DNA of 64,000 nucleotides, from the NCBI GenBank assembly GCA_910576785.1, contig CAJTJG010000015.1:22370-86369 (forward strand), given 5' to 3'. Of this stretch, positions 16,037-23,558 are shown piece by piece. Source of the stretch: an uncultured Duncaniella sp. GTDB taxonomy: Bacteria > Bacteroidota > Bacteroidia > Bacteroidales > Muribaculaceae. Every line of letters starts with the position of its first letter. Within the stretch, counting starts at the first letter, position 1. Position numbers and translations under genes: made by a program. Under the pieces are notes generated by a model. The model did no database searches and had not been told where the DNA came from. It saw only the letters and a list, made by a program, of their open reading frames with translations.

Positions 16037-18331
16037 ATGGCAAAAAGCAAGAAAGCAAACGATTTCATTGATCTGCACGCTCTGTTAAAGAGCTATGCAT
16101 CGAAATGGTACTATTTTGTGATCTCGATGGTCATATGCGGCGCTCTGGGATACCTCTACACCCGTAGTCATGCGCGCCCGATGGCTGTGAGAGCCAATAT
16201 ACTTATCTCGCCCGAGAGCGACAGTCCGCTCGGGGGCGGTGCGATGGGTGGACTGGGGTCGCTCTTCGGCTCCAACGCCTATGTGGATGATGAGATTTTC
16301 GTCATCAGTTCGCATTCGCTCTTCCGCAACGTGGCCCGCGACCTCGAGCTGAACAAGACCCATATGGTCAAGGACGGTTTCCTCAAGTCACATCTCGCAT
16401 ATCCCGACTTCCCGATCGATGTCGTGGCTCCGGGCGTGGCCGATACTCTACGTCAGACCCTCGTCTTCGTAGTGAAGGTGGACAAGTCAGGAAAGGCCGA
16501 CATAGATGTGAAGGTAAAGAAGGACAAGATCGTGGAGATGGAGAATGTGGCGCTCCCCGCGGTGGTGAAGTGCCCCTACGGCGACTTCACCGTCACCCCC
16601 ACAGCCTATTATCACAAAGGGGAGAAGCTCAAGACCACCATCGTGTTCTCCGGCTATGAGAGTGCCGCCGAGTCGCTGACGGACAATGTCGTGGCCGAGA
16701 TAGCCAGCCGCAAGAGCAATGTCATCGAGCTCGGCTACGATATATCCAATCCTGCTCTGGGAAGCGCCGTGCTCAACGAGATACTCGCCAAGTACAACGA
16801 GCGTGGTGTGGCCGAGAAGAATCTACAGGGCGAGAAGACGGCATCCTTCCTCAACGACCGCATACAACTCCTTGCCAAGGATCTCAACGAGGCCGAGGTG
16901 GCTATACAGAACTACAAGGAGGGTCATGGCATAATCGATGTGCTCGCCGAGGCTGAATATCAGACCGCCAAGAAGGGGACGCTCGAGAGCGCCATGCTCG
17001 AGCAGGAGACAGAGATGGAGGTGCTGCGTCTGACACGCGACTACTTCACTGATCCGGCCCATTCGGATGATCTCGTGCCCATGACGGTGTCCAACGAGGC
17101 TGTGGCACGCGGCATAGAGAAGCATAACGAGCTTGTGCTCAAGCGTCTCGAATTGCTCGAGAGCGCCAAGCCTGACAACTTTGCCGTAAAGCAGCTTACA
17201 AAGCAGATAGACCTGTCAAGAGCCAATCTCATCACCACCACCGACCGTGTGCTCGAGAGTGCCAATCTCAAGCTCAACGATATCCGCGCGGAGAAGAACC
17301 GCACCGACTCGCGTCTCGGCTCCATACCCACCCAGGAGCGTGAGTATCTCAACATGAAGCGTCAGCAGGAGGTGAAGCAGGAGCTGTACCTCTTCCTGCT
17401 CCAGCGTCAGGAGGAGAACTCCATGATGCTTGCCAACGCCGTGTCGAAGGGCAAGATCATCGACGAGGCCTTCACTCTCAGCGAGCCTCTCGGCATGTCG
17501 CCCAAGATGATCCTCTTCATAGCTCTTGTCATCGGACTCATCATACCTCCGTTCGTGATATACCTGCGCAAGGTGATACGCAACAAATTCGAGACACGCG
17601 AGGAGGCCGAGAAGCATCTTACCGCTCCTGTGCTCGGCGAGATGTGTATCGACCGGTCGGGTCGCCGTCTGGTTGTGTCCGAGCATGACACTTCGTCGGC
17701 CACTGAGCTGTTCCGTCTCCTGCGGTCCAACCTGCAGTTCATGCTCAGCGATCCCAACGACAAGGTGGTGCTCATGACATCCACCCGGTCGGGCGAGGGC
17801 AAGTCGTTCATCTCCATCAATCTCGCCGCCTCTCTCTCCATTCTTCAGGGCAAGAAGGTGCTCCTTGTGGGCATGGATATACGCAACCCGCAGATAGCCA
17901 ATTATCTCGGCATCAATCCACCGCTTGGTCTCACCAACTACCTGTCGTCCGACGCTGTGTCGCTCAAGTCGATCATCGTGCCCATGGAGGGGCTGCCCAA
18001 CCTTGACCTCATCGTGGCCGGTCCGATACCCCCCAACCCCGCCGAGCTTCTGAACTCGCGCAAGGTGGACGATCTTTTCGCCGAGCTGCGCAAACATTAC
18101 GACTATATCGTGGTTGACTCCGCTCCCGTAGGAATGGTGAGTGACACATTCACCCTCGACCGTATATCGGACGCCACCATATATGTGACACGTGTGAACT
18201 ACAGCTCGCTCCAGGATCTCCGTTTCATCGAGGATGTGTATGAGGAGAAGAGGCTCAAGAAGCTCTCTGTGGTCATCAACGGCACTACCTCCAAGAAGGG
18301 CTACGGCTACGGCCAGAACAAGAAGAATTAA
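16037..18331 (+). CDS. Polysaccharide chain-length regulator with tyrosine kinase, Wzc-like
   Basis: Fused inner-membrane Wzz domain and BY-kinase, 764 residues. A membrane helix sits at about 27-45, periplasmic coiled-coil hairpins at about 250-430, and a second helix at about 495-515 (ILFIALVIGLIIPPFVIYL). The cytoplasmic kinase has Walker A SGEGKS near residue 587, Walker A' VGMDIR near 613 and Walker B IVVDSAP near 691. BY-kinases phosphorylate a C-terminal tyrosine cluster; here the tail has only two tyrosines (GYGYG), fewer than in E. coli Wzc. It works with the Wza-like lipoprotein just upstream. Confidence 0.92.
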   Translation: MAKSKKANDFIDLHALLKSYASKWYYFVISMVICGALGYLYTRSHARPMAVRANILISPESDSPLGGGAMGGLGSLFGSNAYVDDEIFVISSHSLFRNVARDLELNKTHMVKDGFLKSHLAYPDFPIDVVAPGVADTLRQTLVFVVKVDKSGKADIDVKVKKDKIVEMENVALPAVVKCPYGDFTVTPTAYYHKGEKLKTTIVFSGYESAAESLTDNVVAEIASRKSNVIELGYDISNPALGSAVLNEILAKYNERGVAEKNLQGEKTASFLNDRIQLLAKDLNEAEVAIQNYKEGHGIIDVLAEAEYQTAKKGTLESAMLEQETEMEVLRLTRDYFTDPAHSDDLVPMTVSNEAVARGIEKHNELVLKRLELLESAKPDNFAVKQLTKQIDLSRANLITTTDRVLESANLKLNDIRAEKNRTDSRLGSIPTQEREYLNMKRQQEVKQELYLFLLQRQEENSMMLANAVSKGKIIDEAFTLSEPLGMSPKMILFIALVIGLIIPPFVIYLRKVIRNKFETREEAEKHLTAPVLGEMCIDRSGRRLVVSEHDTSSATELFRLLRSNLQFMLSDPNDKVVLMTSTRSGEGKSFISINLAASLSILQGKKVLLVGMDIRNPQIANYLGINPPLGLTNYLSSDAVSLKSIIVPMEGLPNLDLIVAGPIPPNPAELLNSRKVDDLFAELRKHYDYIVVDSAPVGMVSDTFTLDRISDATIYVTRVNYSSLQDLRFIEDVYEEKRLKKLSVVINGTTSKKGYGYGQNKKN

Positions 18332-18364
18332 TCATCACAACATCATCACCATAGCGTCCGCGCC

Positions 18365-19687
18365 ATGCTCGTAGAGAAGTACAGGATTATCTCAGTACTG
18401 ATATTCGCCGCCGTCTGGGTGCAGATGTGCATTGGTTTCATTTCCGATGAGATCATTCCGGTAGGCGGTGTTGTCTCCATAGCGTTCCTGTTTGCCGACG
18501 TGGTCTTTCTCGTGGCCGGACTGCTCATGATGCGTACCCGCAGGGATTTCTTTTTCCTGCTGACTTTCGTGGGTATAGCCGCAGTGTCCACAATAGTCAA
18601 CGACCAGTCGCTCGCTGATGTACTCAACGGCTCGAGAGAGTTCTTCGGACTGCTGTTTGTCATACCGGTGATACGCTTCATGCTCCTGTCGAAGGATGGG
18701 GCACGCTTTGCCCGGTCGGTGGACACGCAGCTGAAGTGGTTTCTTGTCGTGCAGGCATTTGCCGTGACATATCAGTTCATCAAATACGGGGCCAATGACC
18801 ATGGCGGCGGTACGTTCGGCTATGGTGGCTCGGGCCAGGTGTCGTCGCTGATATACATGGTGTCATATTATCTGGTGATGAAGAACTGGGACAGCGGGAA
18901 GACATTTCTCAGGAATCTGCATGCCAACCGCTGGTGGGTGCTGCTGCTCTACCCCACGTTTCTCAACGAGACAAAGGTGAGCTTCGTGTTCCTGGTGGTC
19001 TACTTCATGACACTCACCGAGATCAACCGTCATTTCATATTCAGGACCATCAAGGTGCTTCCTGTCATGATATTGGTGATAGTGGGTGCCGGATGGGTAT
19101 ATTTCGCCACCACTCCGGCCGATGCCGACGAGATGATGACAGTGGAGTTCTTCGACTCATATCTCGTGGGGCAGGATATCGATGAGATAGTCGAGAAGGC
19201 CATCATGGTGCAGGACGAAGGTCTGGTAGGCGAGAGTGACTTTCTCGTGGATGTGCCCCGTTTCGGCAAGGTGTTCCTTGTGCCCGAGGCGCTCAGCCAC
19301 ACCAAGGGGGGCATGTGGCTCGGCGCCGGACTCGGCCAGTTCAAGGGCGGAAACCTTGTCAAGAAAAGCCAGTTTGCCTCGCGCTACCAATGGTTGCTCT
19401 ACGGCAGTGTGCTCTTCCTCTTTTTCGTGCTCATACAGCTGGGCATAGTGGGAGTGATATGGTTTGCCGCCGATGTCATCACGGCTGTGTTTGTGAAGAA
19501 CACACGGTCGGTCTACGGTATCAACGTGTCGCTATATGTGCTGATGAACATATTGATCTCCGTGATATACAACGACCAGATGAGATACATCTCGGTGTGT
19601 TTCCTGATGTTCTATCTGGTCATGTGGGGACTGCAGCCCGCAGGCGATGCGGATCAGAAATTGACCCCGAGGGTAAGGGTGGCATGA
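18365..19687 (+). CDS. Polytopic membrane protein, O-antigen polymerase-like
   Basis: A 440-residue integral membrane protein with about ten hydrophobic segments and one larger loop (about residues 245-320, rich in acidic residues: DEMMTVEFFDSYLVGQDIDE). Topology and location after wza-wzc fit a Wzy-type polysaccharide polymerase or O-antigen-ligase-fold protein, which are poorly conserved in sequence. No catalytic motif can be pointed to with confidence. Its last 34 bases overlap the opposite-strand gene ending at 19654. Confidence 0.6.
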   Translation: MLVEKYRIISVLIFAAVWVQMCIGFISDEIIPVGGVVSIAFLFADVVFLVAGLLMMRTRRDFFFLLTFVGIAAVSTIVNDQSLADVLNGSREFFGLLFVIPVIRFMLLSKDGARFARSVDTQLKWFLVVQAFAVTYQFIKYGANDHGGGTFGYGGSGQVSSLIYMVSYYLVMKNWDSGKTFLRNLHANRWWVLLLYPTFLNETKVSFVFLVVYFMTLTEINRHFIFRTIKVLPVMILVIVGAGWVYFATTPADADEMMTVEFFDSYLVGQDIDEIVEKAIMVQDEGLVGESDFLVDVPRFGKVFLVPEALSHTKGGMWLGAGLGQFKGGNLVKKSQFASRYQWLLYGSVLFLFFVLIQLGIVGVIWFAADVITAVFVKNTRSVYGINVSLYVLMNILISVIYNDQMRYISVCFLMFYLVMWGLQPAGDADQKLTPRVRVA

Positions 19688-20196
19688 TTGAGGCCATGCA
19701 CCAGAGTGTCGGCCTTGTCCCCTTTGAATGTCATGGAGTTGTAGGTATAGGAGAGCACGAGATACGATCCGAACGTCTTACCCTTGGCGAGATCTATGCC
19801 TACTCCCGGCTGGACGAACAGGTTGGTACGGTCGGGTATGCCGGGCGCACGGTTGAAGGCTATGCCGCAGCGCATGTCGGCAAACACGAGTTTCGGCGTC
19901 CGTGAGAATGATGTGCGCACTATGCCGTAGATCGGATAGGCGCGGCATGAGTTGGATATCATCATGTCTATACCAAGCCCTATTCCCGCTATTCTAAGCC
20001 ATTCGTTGCGGTAGCCCGCCAATACGGAAATGTTGAGCGACGACATGTCGTCGCCCCCCATGTCAATACCGGTTCCGGCTTCCGCGCCCCACACGAACGG
20101 GGATACGCCTGTGGTGGTGGTGACGCCGGTAGTGTCGGCTGCTGCTGTGTGGCATAGCGACAGTAGCATCAGTATGGCTGCTATGCCGGCTCTCAT
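19654..20196 (-). CDS. Predicted outer-membrane beta-barrel protein
   Basis: A 180-residue exported protein: signal peptide (IAAILMLLSLCHTAAAD), a Thr-rich linker, then amphipathic beta strands with aromatic belts and a C-terminal Phe (LTLGVNF). It shares the DMRCGI strand motif with the protein at 3109-3726, which suggests a small paralogous family. Its ATG overlaps the prmA stop by four bases, so it is translated with prmA although no functional link is known. Confidence 0.72.
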   Translation of the reverse strand: MRAGIAAILMLLSLCHTAAADTTGVTTTTGVSPFVWGAEAGTGIDMGGDDMSSLNISVLAGYRNEWLRIAGIGLGIDMMISNSCRAYPIYGIVRTSFSRTPKLVFADMRCGIAFNRAPGIPDRTNLFVQPGVGIDLAKGKTFGSYLVLSYTYNSMTFKGDKADTLVHGLNHATLTLGVNF

Positions 20197-21050
20197 TGTT
20201 TAAGCGGATTGTAGGTGAGACGGAGCGATGTCCAGCGGTTGTCCACGGTGTGGTCGGCGTATTCGAGGCCGAGTATGCGTGCGGCTTCGACCACCACCGG
20301 TATGTCCTCCTCGTAGAATCCGCTCAGGAGCATGGTGGCTCCTGGGGAGAGTGTGTCAGTGTAGGCCGGGAGGTCGGCGGTGATGATGTTACGGTTGATG
20401 TTGGCTATGAACAGATCGATGTCCCTTATGCCGGCGAGAGTGGCGGCATCGCCATGATGGAGCCTGATGCGGTGTGCGTTGTTGAGACTCACGTTCTCGA
20501 TGGCATTGGTGTATGCGAACTCATCGATCTCTATGGCGTCCACCTGTGCTGCTCCGCGCATGGAGGCGAGTATGGCGAGAATGCCTGTGCCTGTGCCCAT
20601 GTCGACTACCTTGAGGCCCTCCAGGTTCATGGACAGCAGCCTGCGGAGCATGAGCGAGGTGGTGGAATGGTGACCGGTGCCGAAGGCCATCTTGGGGTCG
20701 ATGACAATGTCGTAGGTGCATTGCGGGATATCCTTGTGGAAGGTGGAGTGGATCACACACATGTCGTCCACGACGATGGGCTTGAAATAGTTCTTCTCCC
20801 ATTCGGCATTCCAGTCGCGACCTTCTACTACGGTGTGGCTTACTCCGAAGGTGGTCTCCATCGGAAATGCGGCGATGATGCCGTCTACTTTTGCGGCATC
20901 GAAATCCTCCTTGCGGATGTAGGCTGTCAGCCCCTCATGGTCGGGGACAAAACTTTCGTATCCCTCGTCGGCAAGCATAGCGGCGAGAATGTCGGTATGG
21001 GTTTCCGTGCAGGGTGAGAGAGAGAGGCGCAGTTCTACATAGTCGTTCAT
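20193..21050 (-). CDS. prmA: Ribosomal protein L11 methyltransferase
   Basis: SAM-dependent enzyme that methylates lysines and the N-terminus of ribosomal protein L11. The 285-residue protein has an N-terminal substrate-binding domain and a class I methyltransferase domain with the SAM loop VDMGTGTGILAI, preceded by DPKMAFGTGHHSTT, the PrmA signature, and the IANINRNII motif IV. Length and order agree with the Bacteroidetes form, which is slightly shorter than E. coli PrmA. Confidence 0.95.
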   Translation of the reverse strand: MNDYVELRLSLSPCTETHTDILAAMLADEGYESFVPDHEGLTAYIRKEDFDAAKVDGIIAAFPMETTFGVSHTVVEGRDWNAEWEKNYFKPIVVDDMCVIHSTFHKDIPQCTYDIVIDPKMAFGTGHHSTTSLMLRRLLSMNLEGLKVVDMGTGTGILAILASMRGAAQVDAIEIDEFAYTNAIENVSLNNAHRIRLHHGDAATLAGIRDIDLFIANINRNIITADLPAYTDTLSPGATMLLSGFYEEDIPVVVEAARILGLEYADHTVDNRWTSLRLTYNPLKQ

Positions 21051-21121
21051 GTGAGGTGCAGTATATGTGTGTGATATTATGATTGGATCGGTAAGTGTTC
21101 TTCAGAGTGGGCGGTGCAGTG

Positions 21122-21412
21122 TCACCGCTTTTTGAAGAGTCGGGCTGTGCGGAACACCATCTTGCCTATGCGCCAGCCTATGAGGGCCATGTCGATGTAT
21201 CCGAAAGCTCCTATGATACGTGAGGCTATGGAGCCTCCGCCGGGGGTGGCGCTTCCAAGCCCGTTTTTCTTGATGTTCGAGGCCTGTCCTGCCAGACGGT
21301 TCTTGCTGATCTCTATACGGGCGGCCGTGTAGGCGCGCATGTAGCGGAGTTCGTCGAGTGTGTATCCCTTCCAGTCGGGACCGTTGTGCGGTAGCATTTT
21401 TGTATTACTCAT
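21122..21412 (-). CDS. Small conserved-type protein of unknown function
   Basis: A 96-residue protein. The N-terminal half is polar (DWKGYTLDELRYMRAYTAARIEISKNRL), then a Gly/Ser-rich linker and a hydrophobic C-terminal segment (IGAFGYIDMALIGWRIGKMV) with a basic tail (RLFKKR). No family recognised. It follows the YqjE-like holin-family gene by 13 bases and so belongs to the YtxH/YqjE envelope-stress-type cluster. Confidence 0.65.
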   Translation of the reverse strand: MSNTKMLPHNGPDWKGYTLDELRYMRAYTAARIEISKNRLAGQASNIKKNGLGSATPGGGSIASRIIGAFGYIDMALIGWRIGKMVFRTARLFKKR

Positions 21413-21425
21413 GGCTGGCTGATCA

Positions 21426-21770
21426 CTAATCTTTGTTGAGGATGAGATGGGAGATGAATTTTGCTATAGGGTCGATGATGAGCTGCTTGCGTAGCACAAT
21501 CGCGACGGCGAGGAACACCACATATATACCTGCCATTATCATGCTCGCCCCGAAGAGCCCCGTGCTCTTGGCCAGGAGGATGACAAGGCCGAGCGATATG
21601 AAGAATATCACTGACGAGAGAGCGACGAATGCCACAAGAGCCAGCGCGATGGTGGAAAGCAGTATGGTCGCCTTCTCGGCGGCTGTGAGTTTGGCGTAGT
21701 CGAGGTTGAGTCTGACAGTGTCTTTGATCTCTGACCAGAATGAGTGGAGTTGTGAGGTAGTCTCGGCCAT
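21426..21770 (-). CDS. Phage_holin_3_6 / YqjE-like membrane protein
   Basis: A 114-residue protein with two long membrane helices (about 38-62 and 66-92) and polar ends. The pattern SFWSEIKDTVRLNLDYAKLTAAEKATILLS then two helices fits the holin-superfamily-III / YqjE family, which in free-living bacteria are chromosomal envelope proteins, not lysis proteins. No phage genes are near. The upstream YtxH genes support a cell-envelope stress role; that role is inference. Confidence 0.75.
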   Translation of the reverse strand: MAETTSQLHSFWSEIKDTVRLNLDYAKLTAAEKATILLSTIALALVAFVALSSVIFFISLGLVILLAKSTGLFGASMIMAGIYVVFLAVAIVLRKQLIIDPIAKFISHLILNKD

Positions 21771-21805
21771 GGGTGGAATACGGTGATGATAATGCAGTGA
21801 ATTTC

Positions 21806-21850
21806 TGCAGAGGGCGCGGCGTCATGATGGTTGTTGCCGCGCCCTCTGCA
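21806..21850 (-). terminator. Strong GC-rich hairpin between ytxH-like and holin-like genes
   Basis: Perfect 15-bp stem (21806-21820 with 21836-21850) and 15-base loop, extended by four more pairs across a one-base bulge. It sits 71 bases after the second YtxH stop and 36 bases before the next start. There is no U-tract on either strand, so it may be a processing or attenuation site rather than a classic terminator. Confidence 0.5.
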
Positions 21851-21920
21851 TGAAAGGGTTGTCTTGGAGGTTGCTTTTTTTCAACGACCTCTTGTATCCG
21901 CGCTTGTTTTAAGGCGGGGA

Positions 21921-22121
21921 TCAGTCGTCGATCTGGGTGGTGAGCTGCTCCACGAGGGCGTCGATCTCGTTGTCAGAGCAGAGTATACCCTTCTTGCGGA
22001 GAAGCTCGGCGATACGTGAGCGCACGTCGGCACCCTTCTCGGGTGCGAAAAGGAGGGCGGCGGCACCACCCACTACAGCTCCGCCTAAGAAGGCATAGAG
22101 AAGTGAAAGGTTGGAGGACAT
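21921..22121 (-). CDS. YtxH domain protein (second copy)
   Basis: A 66-residue protein with one glycine-rich membrane helix (LLYAFLGGAVVGGAAALLFAPEKGADVR) that carries the YtxH signature GxxxGxxxGxLFAPxxG, and a short helical cytoplasmic tail. The family is linked to general stress in Firmicutes but has no known activity. It resembles the next YtxH gene upstream (22185-22382), probably a tandem duplication. Confidence 0.8.
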   Translation of the reverse strand: MSSNLSLLYAFLGGAVVGGAAALLFAPEKGADVRSRIAELLRKKGILCSDNEIDALVEQLTTQIDD

Positions 22122-22184
22122 AGTTGTTGTTTTAATCTCTTTCTGGGGTTAGTTGTGATTTTGTCTCGATGGGGGTGAGGGGGC

Positions 22185-22382
22185 TTATTTGCCGAGTTCG
22201 TCGGCGATCTCGTCGGCAAGTTCCTCGAGCTTGCTGCGGTGCAGTTTCACTCCCTTGCTCTCGAGGTATTTGATGATCTGCTTGCGGGTATCCTCGCCTT
22301 TTTCAGGAGCGAGAAGAAGACCTACTGCAGCGCCTGCAACGGCGCCGCCAATTACTGCGAGCACAATGTTTAAAGCTTTCAT
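22185..22382 (-). CDS. YtxH domain protein (first copy)
   Basis: A 65-residue YtxH protein with helix IVLAVIGGAVAGAAVGLLLAPEKGEDTRKQI and a charged tail. First gene of a group with the second YtxH, the YqjE-like protein and the 96-residue protein. A promoter matches at 22494-22525, which leaves a leader of roughly 105 bases holding the short dyad CACTCCGGGAGTG at about 22471-22483. Confidence 0.8.
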   Translation of the reverse strand: MKALNIVLAVIGGAVAGAAVGLLLAPEKGEDTRKQIIKYLESKGVKLHRSKLEELADEIADELGK

Positions 22383-22493
22383 AATCCGTAATAGTGTTTT
22401 TTATGGGTCTCGCCTTGCGTGGCTTTGACCCGGGGTTAGAAATTATTCACGAACTTTTAACACTCCGGGAGTGAGAATTGTTTTTTCATTGCG

Positions 22494-22525
22494 CTAAAAT
22501 AGTCAAAAAAATTTGATACGGCAAA
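22494..22525 (-). promoter_or_regulatory. Promoter of the YtxH gene group
   Basis: Minus strand: TTTG (complement of 22522-22525), 20 bases, TATTTTAG (complement of 22494-22501; one mismatch to TAnnTTTG). Confidence 0.5.
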
Positions 22526-22532
22526 TTAGAAG

Positions 22533-23549
22533 TTATTTTTTACAACCTCTGAAATTACCGAGCCAGGCCAGTATCCTCTTGTACAGGGGGGGCCGGGAGT
22601 CGGTGTCGTAATCGTTGTCCTCGTCGGTCTGCTCGCGGCGGGTGCCTCCGTAGAACGCCACAAGATCCTCGCGGAAGTCGCTGATGGATTCCGTGCGGTC
22701 ATTGATATCCGGTCTCAGCGCATGTATGAGCGCCTGGACATATGTCTCGGGAAATGCCGGCGGGAGGAATGCGCGTATCTCCTGCTCGTCCAATGTGCGT
22801 GAGTCGGGTAGATGCCGGCCGGTGAGGGCGAAGACGAGGGTGGCGGCCAGGGCATAGATGTCCGTCTGAGGATAGAAGTTGCTGATGGTGGTATACTGCT
22901 CGGGCGGGGCGTATCCCTCGGTGCAGTGCGGTGCCGACATGGCCCACGTCTGCATGTTGTCGTCGCGGAAGTGTATGGTGTAGTAGAGGTTGAACAGGAC
23001 GGGTATCTTGGTGCCGTTCTTCACCTGGAAGCGTATGTGGCGCGGAGATATGTCGGTGTGGATCATGTGCTGCGAATGCAGTGTGCGCACGGCGTCGAAT
23101 ATGGGTGCGAGAACCTCGCGGGCCTCCTCGAACGACAGCGGGCCGTGGGCCTTGACATACTCGTCGAGCGTCTCGCCCCTGAGGTACTCCACTACGTAAT
23201 AGTAGGTGCCGTTGGCGTGAAAGGTGTCGAGTATGCGTATGATGGACGGGCACATGAGCGATACCTTGCGGCGCTCCTCGCTTGCCTTGATGAACGCCTT
23301 GAGGAATGTGTCGACTGTGGGGGCTACATCCTCGGGGGTGACTACGGTGACGCCGTCGTCGGCCCTGGTGGAGCACATGGGCATGAACTGTTCCCTTATG
23401 ATGACGGGAATTGTGGATCCGTTGGGTCGGATGGCTTCGGCGCGGTAGGTGTAGCCCATTCCGTCACGCCGCAGGCATGATAGGATTCCGTATGGCTGTC
23501 TGCCACCCTTGAGGAGAGTCCCCGAACTGATAGAATAGTCCTGTATCAT
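22533..23549 (-). CDS. Serine/threonine protein kinase fold, probable pseudokinase
   Basis: A 338-residue protein with a full eukaryotic-like kinase fold: N-lobe with a weak Gly loop (residues 26-36), helix C region, hinge VVEYLRGETLDEYV, catalytic-loop region HTDISPRH (164-171) and activation-segment end EGYAPPEQY (211-219). Key residues are replaced: the ATP-binding Lys is Arg52, the metal-binding Asn of the catalytic loop is His171, and DFG reads Asn187-Leu-Tyr. Only the catalytic Asp166 remains. It probably lacks normal phosphotransfer and may bind a partner instead. It is the last gene of a tight operon after an MgtC protein and a Kef-type antiporter (9-base gap), so regulation of that transporter is an attractive inference. 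Confidence 0.85.
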   Translation of the reverse strand: MIQDYSISSGTLLKGGRQPYGILSCLRRDGMGYTYRAEAIRPNGSTIPVIIREQFMPMCSTRADDGVTVVTPEDVAPTVDTFLKAFIKASEERRKVSLMCPSIIRILDTFHANGTYYYVVEYLRGETLDEYVKAHGPLSFEEAREVLAPIFDAVRTLHSQHMIHTDISPRHIRFQVKNGTKIPVLFNLYYTIHFRDDNMQTWAMSAPHCTEGYAPPEQYTTISNFYPQTDIYALAATLVFALTGRHLPDSRTLDEQEIRAFLPPAFPETYVQALIHALRPDINDRTESISDFREDLVAFYGGTRREQTDEDNDYDTDSRPPLYKRILAWLGNFRGCKK

Positions 23550-23558
23550 GAATGTGCG

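Noticed and set aside
17216..18097. 293-codon minus-strand ORF
   Set aside because: Antisense to the Wzc-like kinase domain.
20196..21017. 273-codon plus-strand ORF
   Set aside because: Antisense to prmA, with low-complexity Gly/Val/His content.
21426..21770. Prophage holin
   Set aside because: Family name only; no other phage gene is near and the protein sits with YtxH genes, so a chromosomal YqjE-like protein is the better reading.
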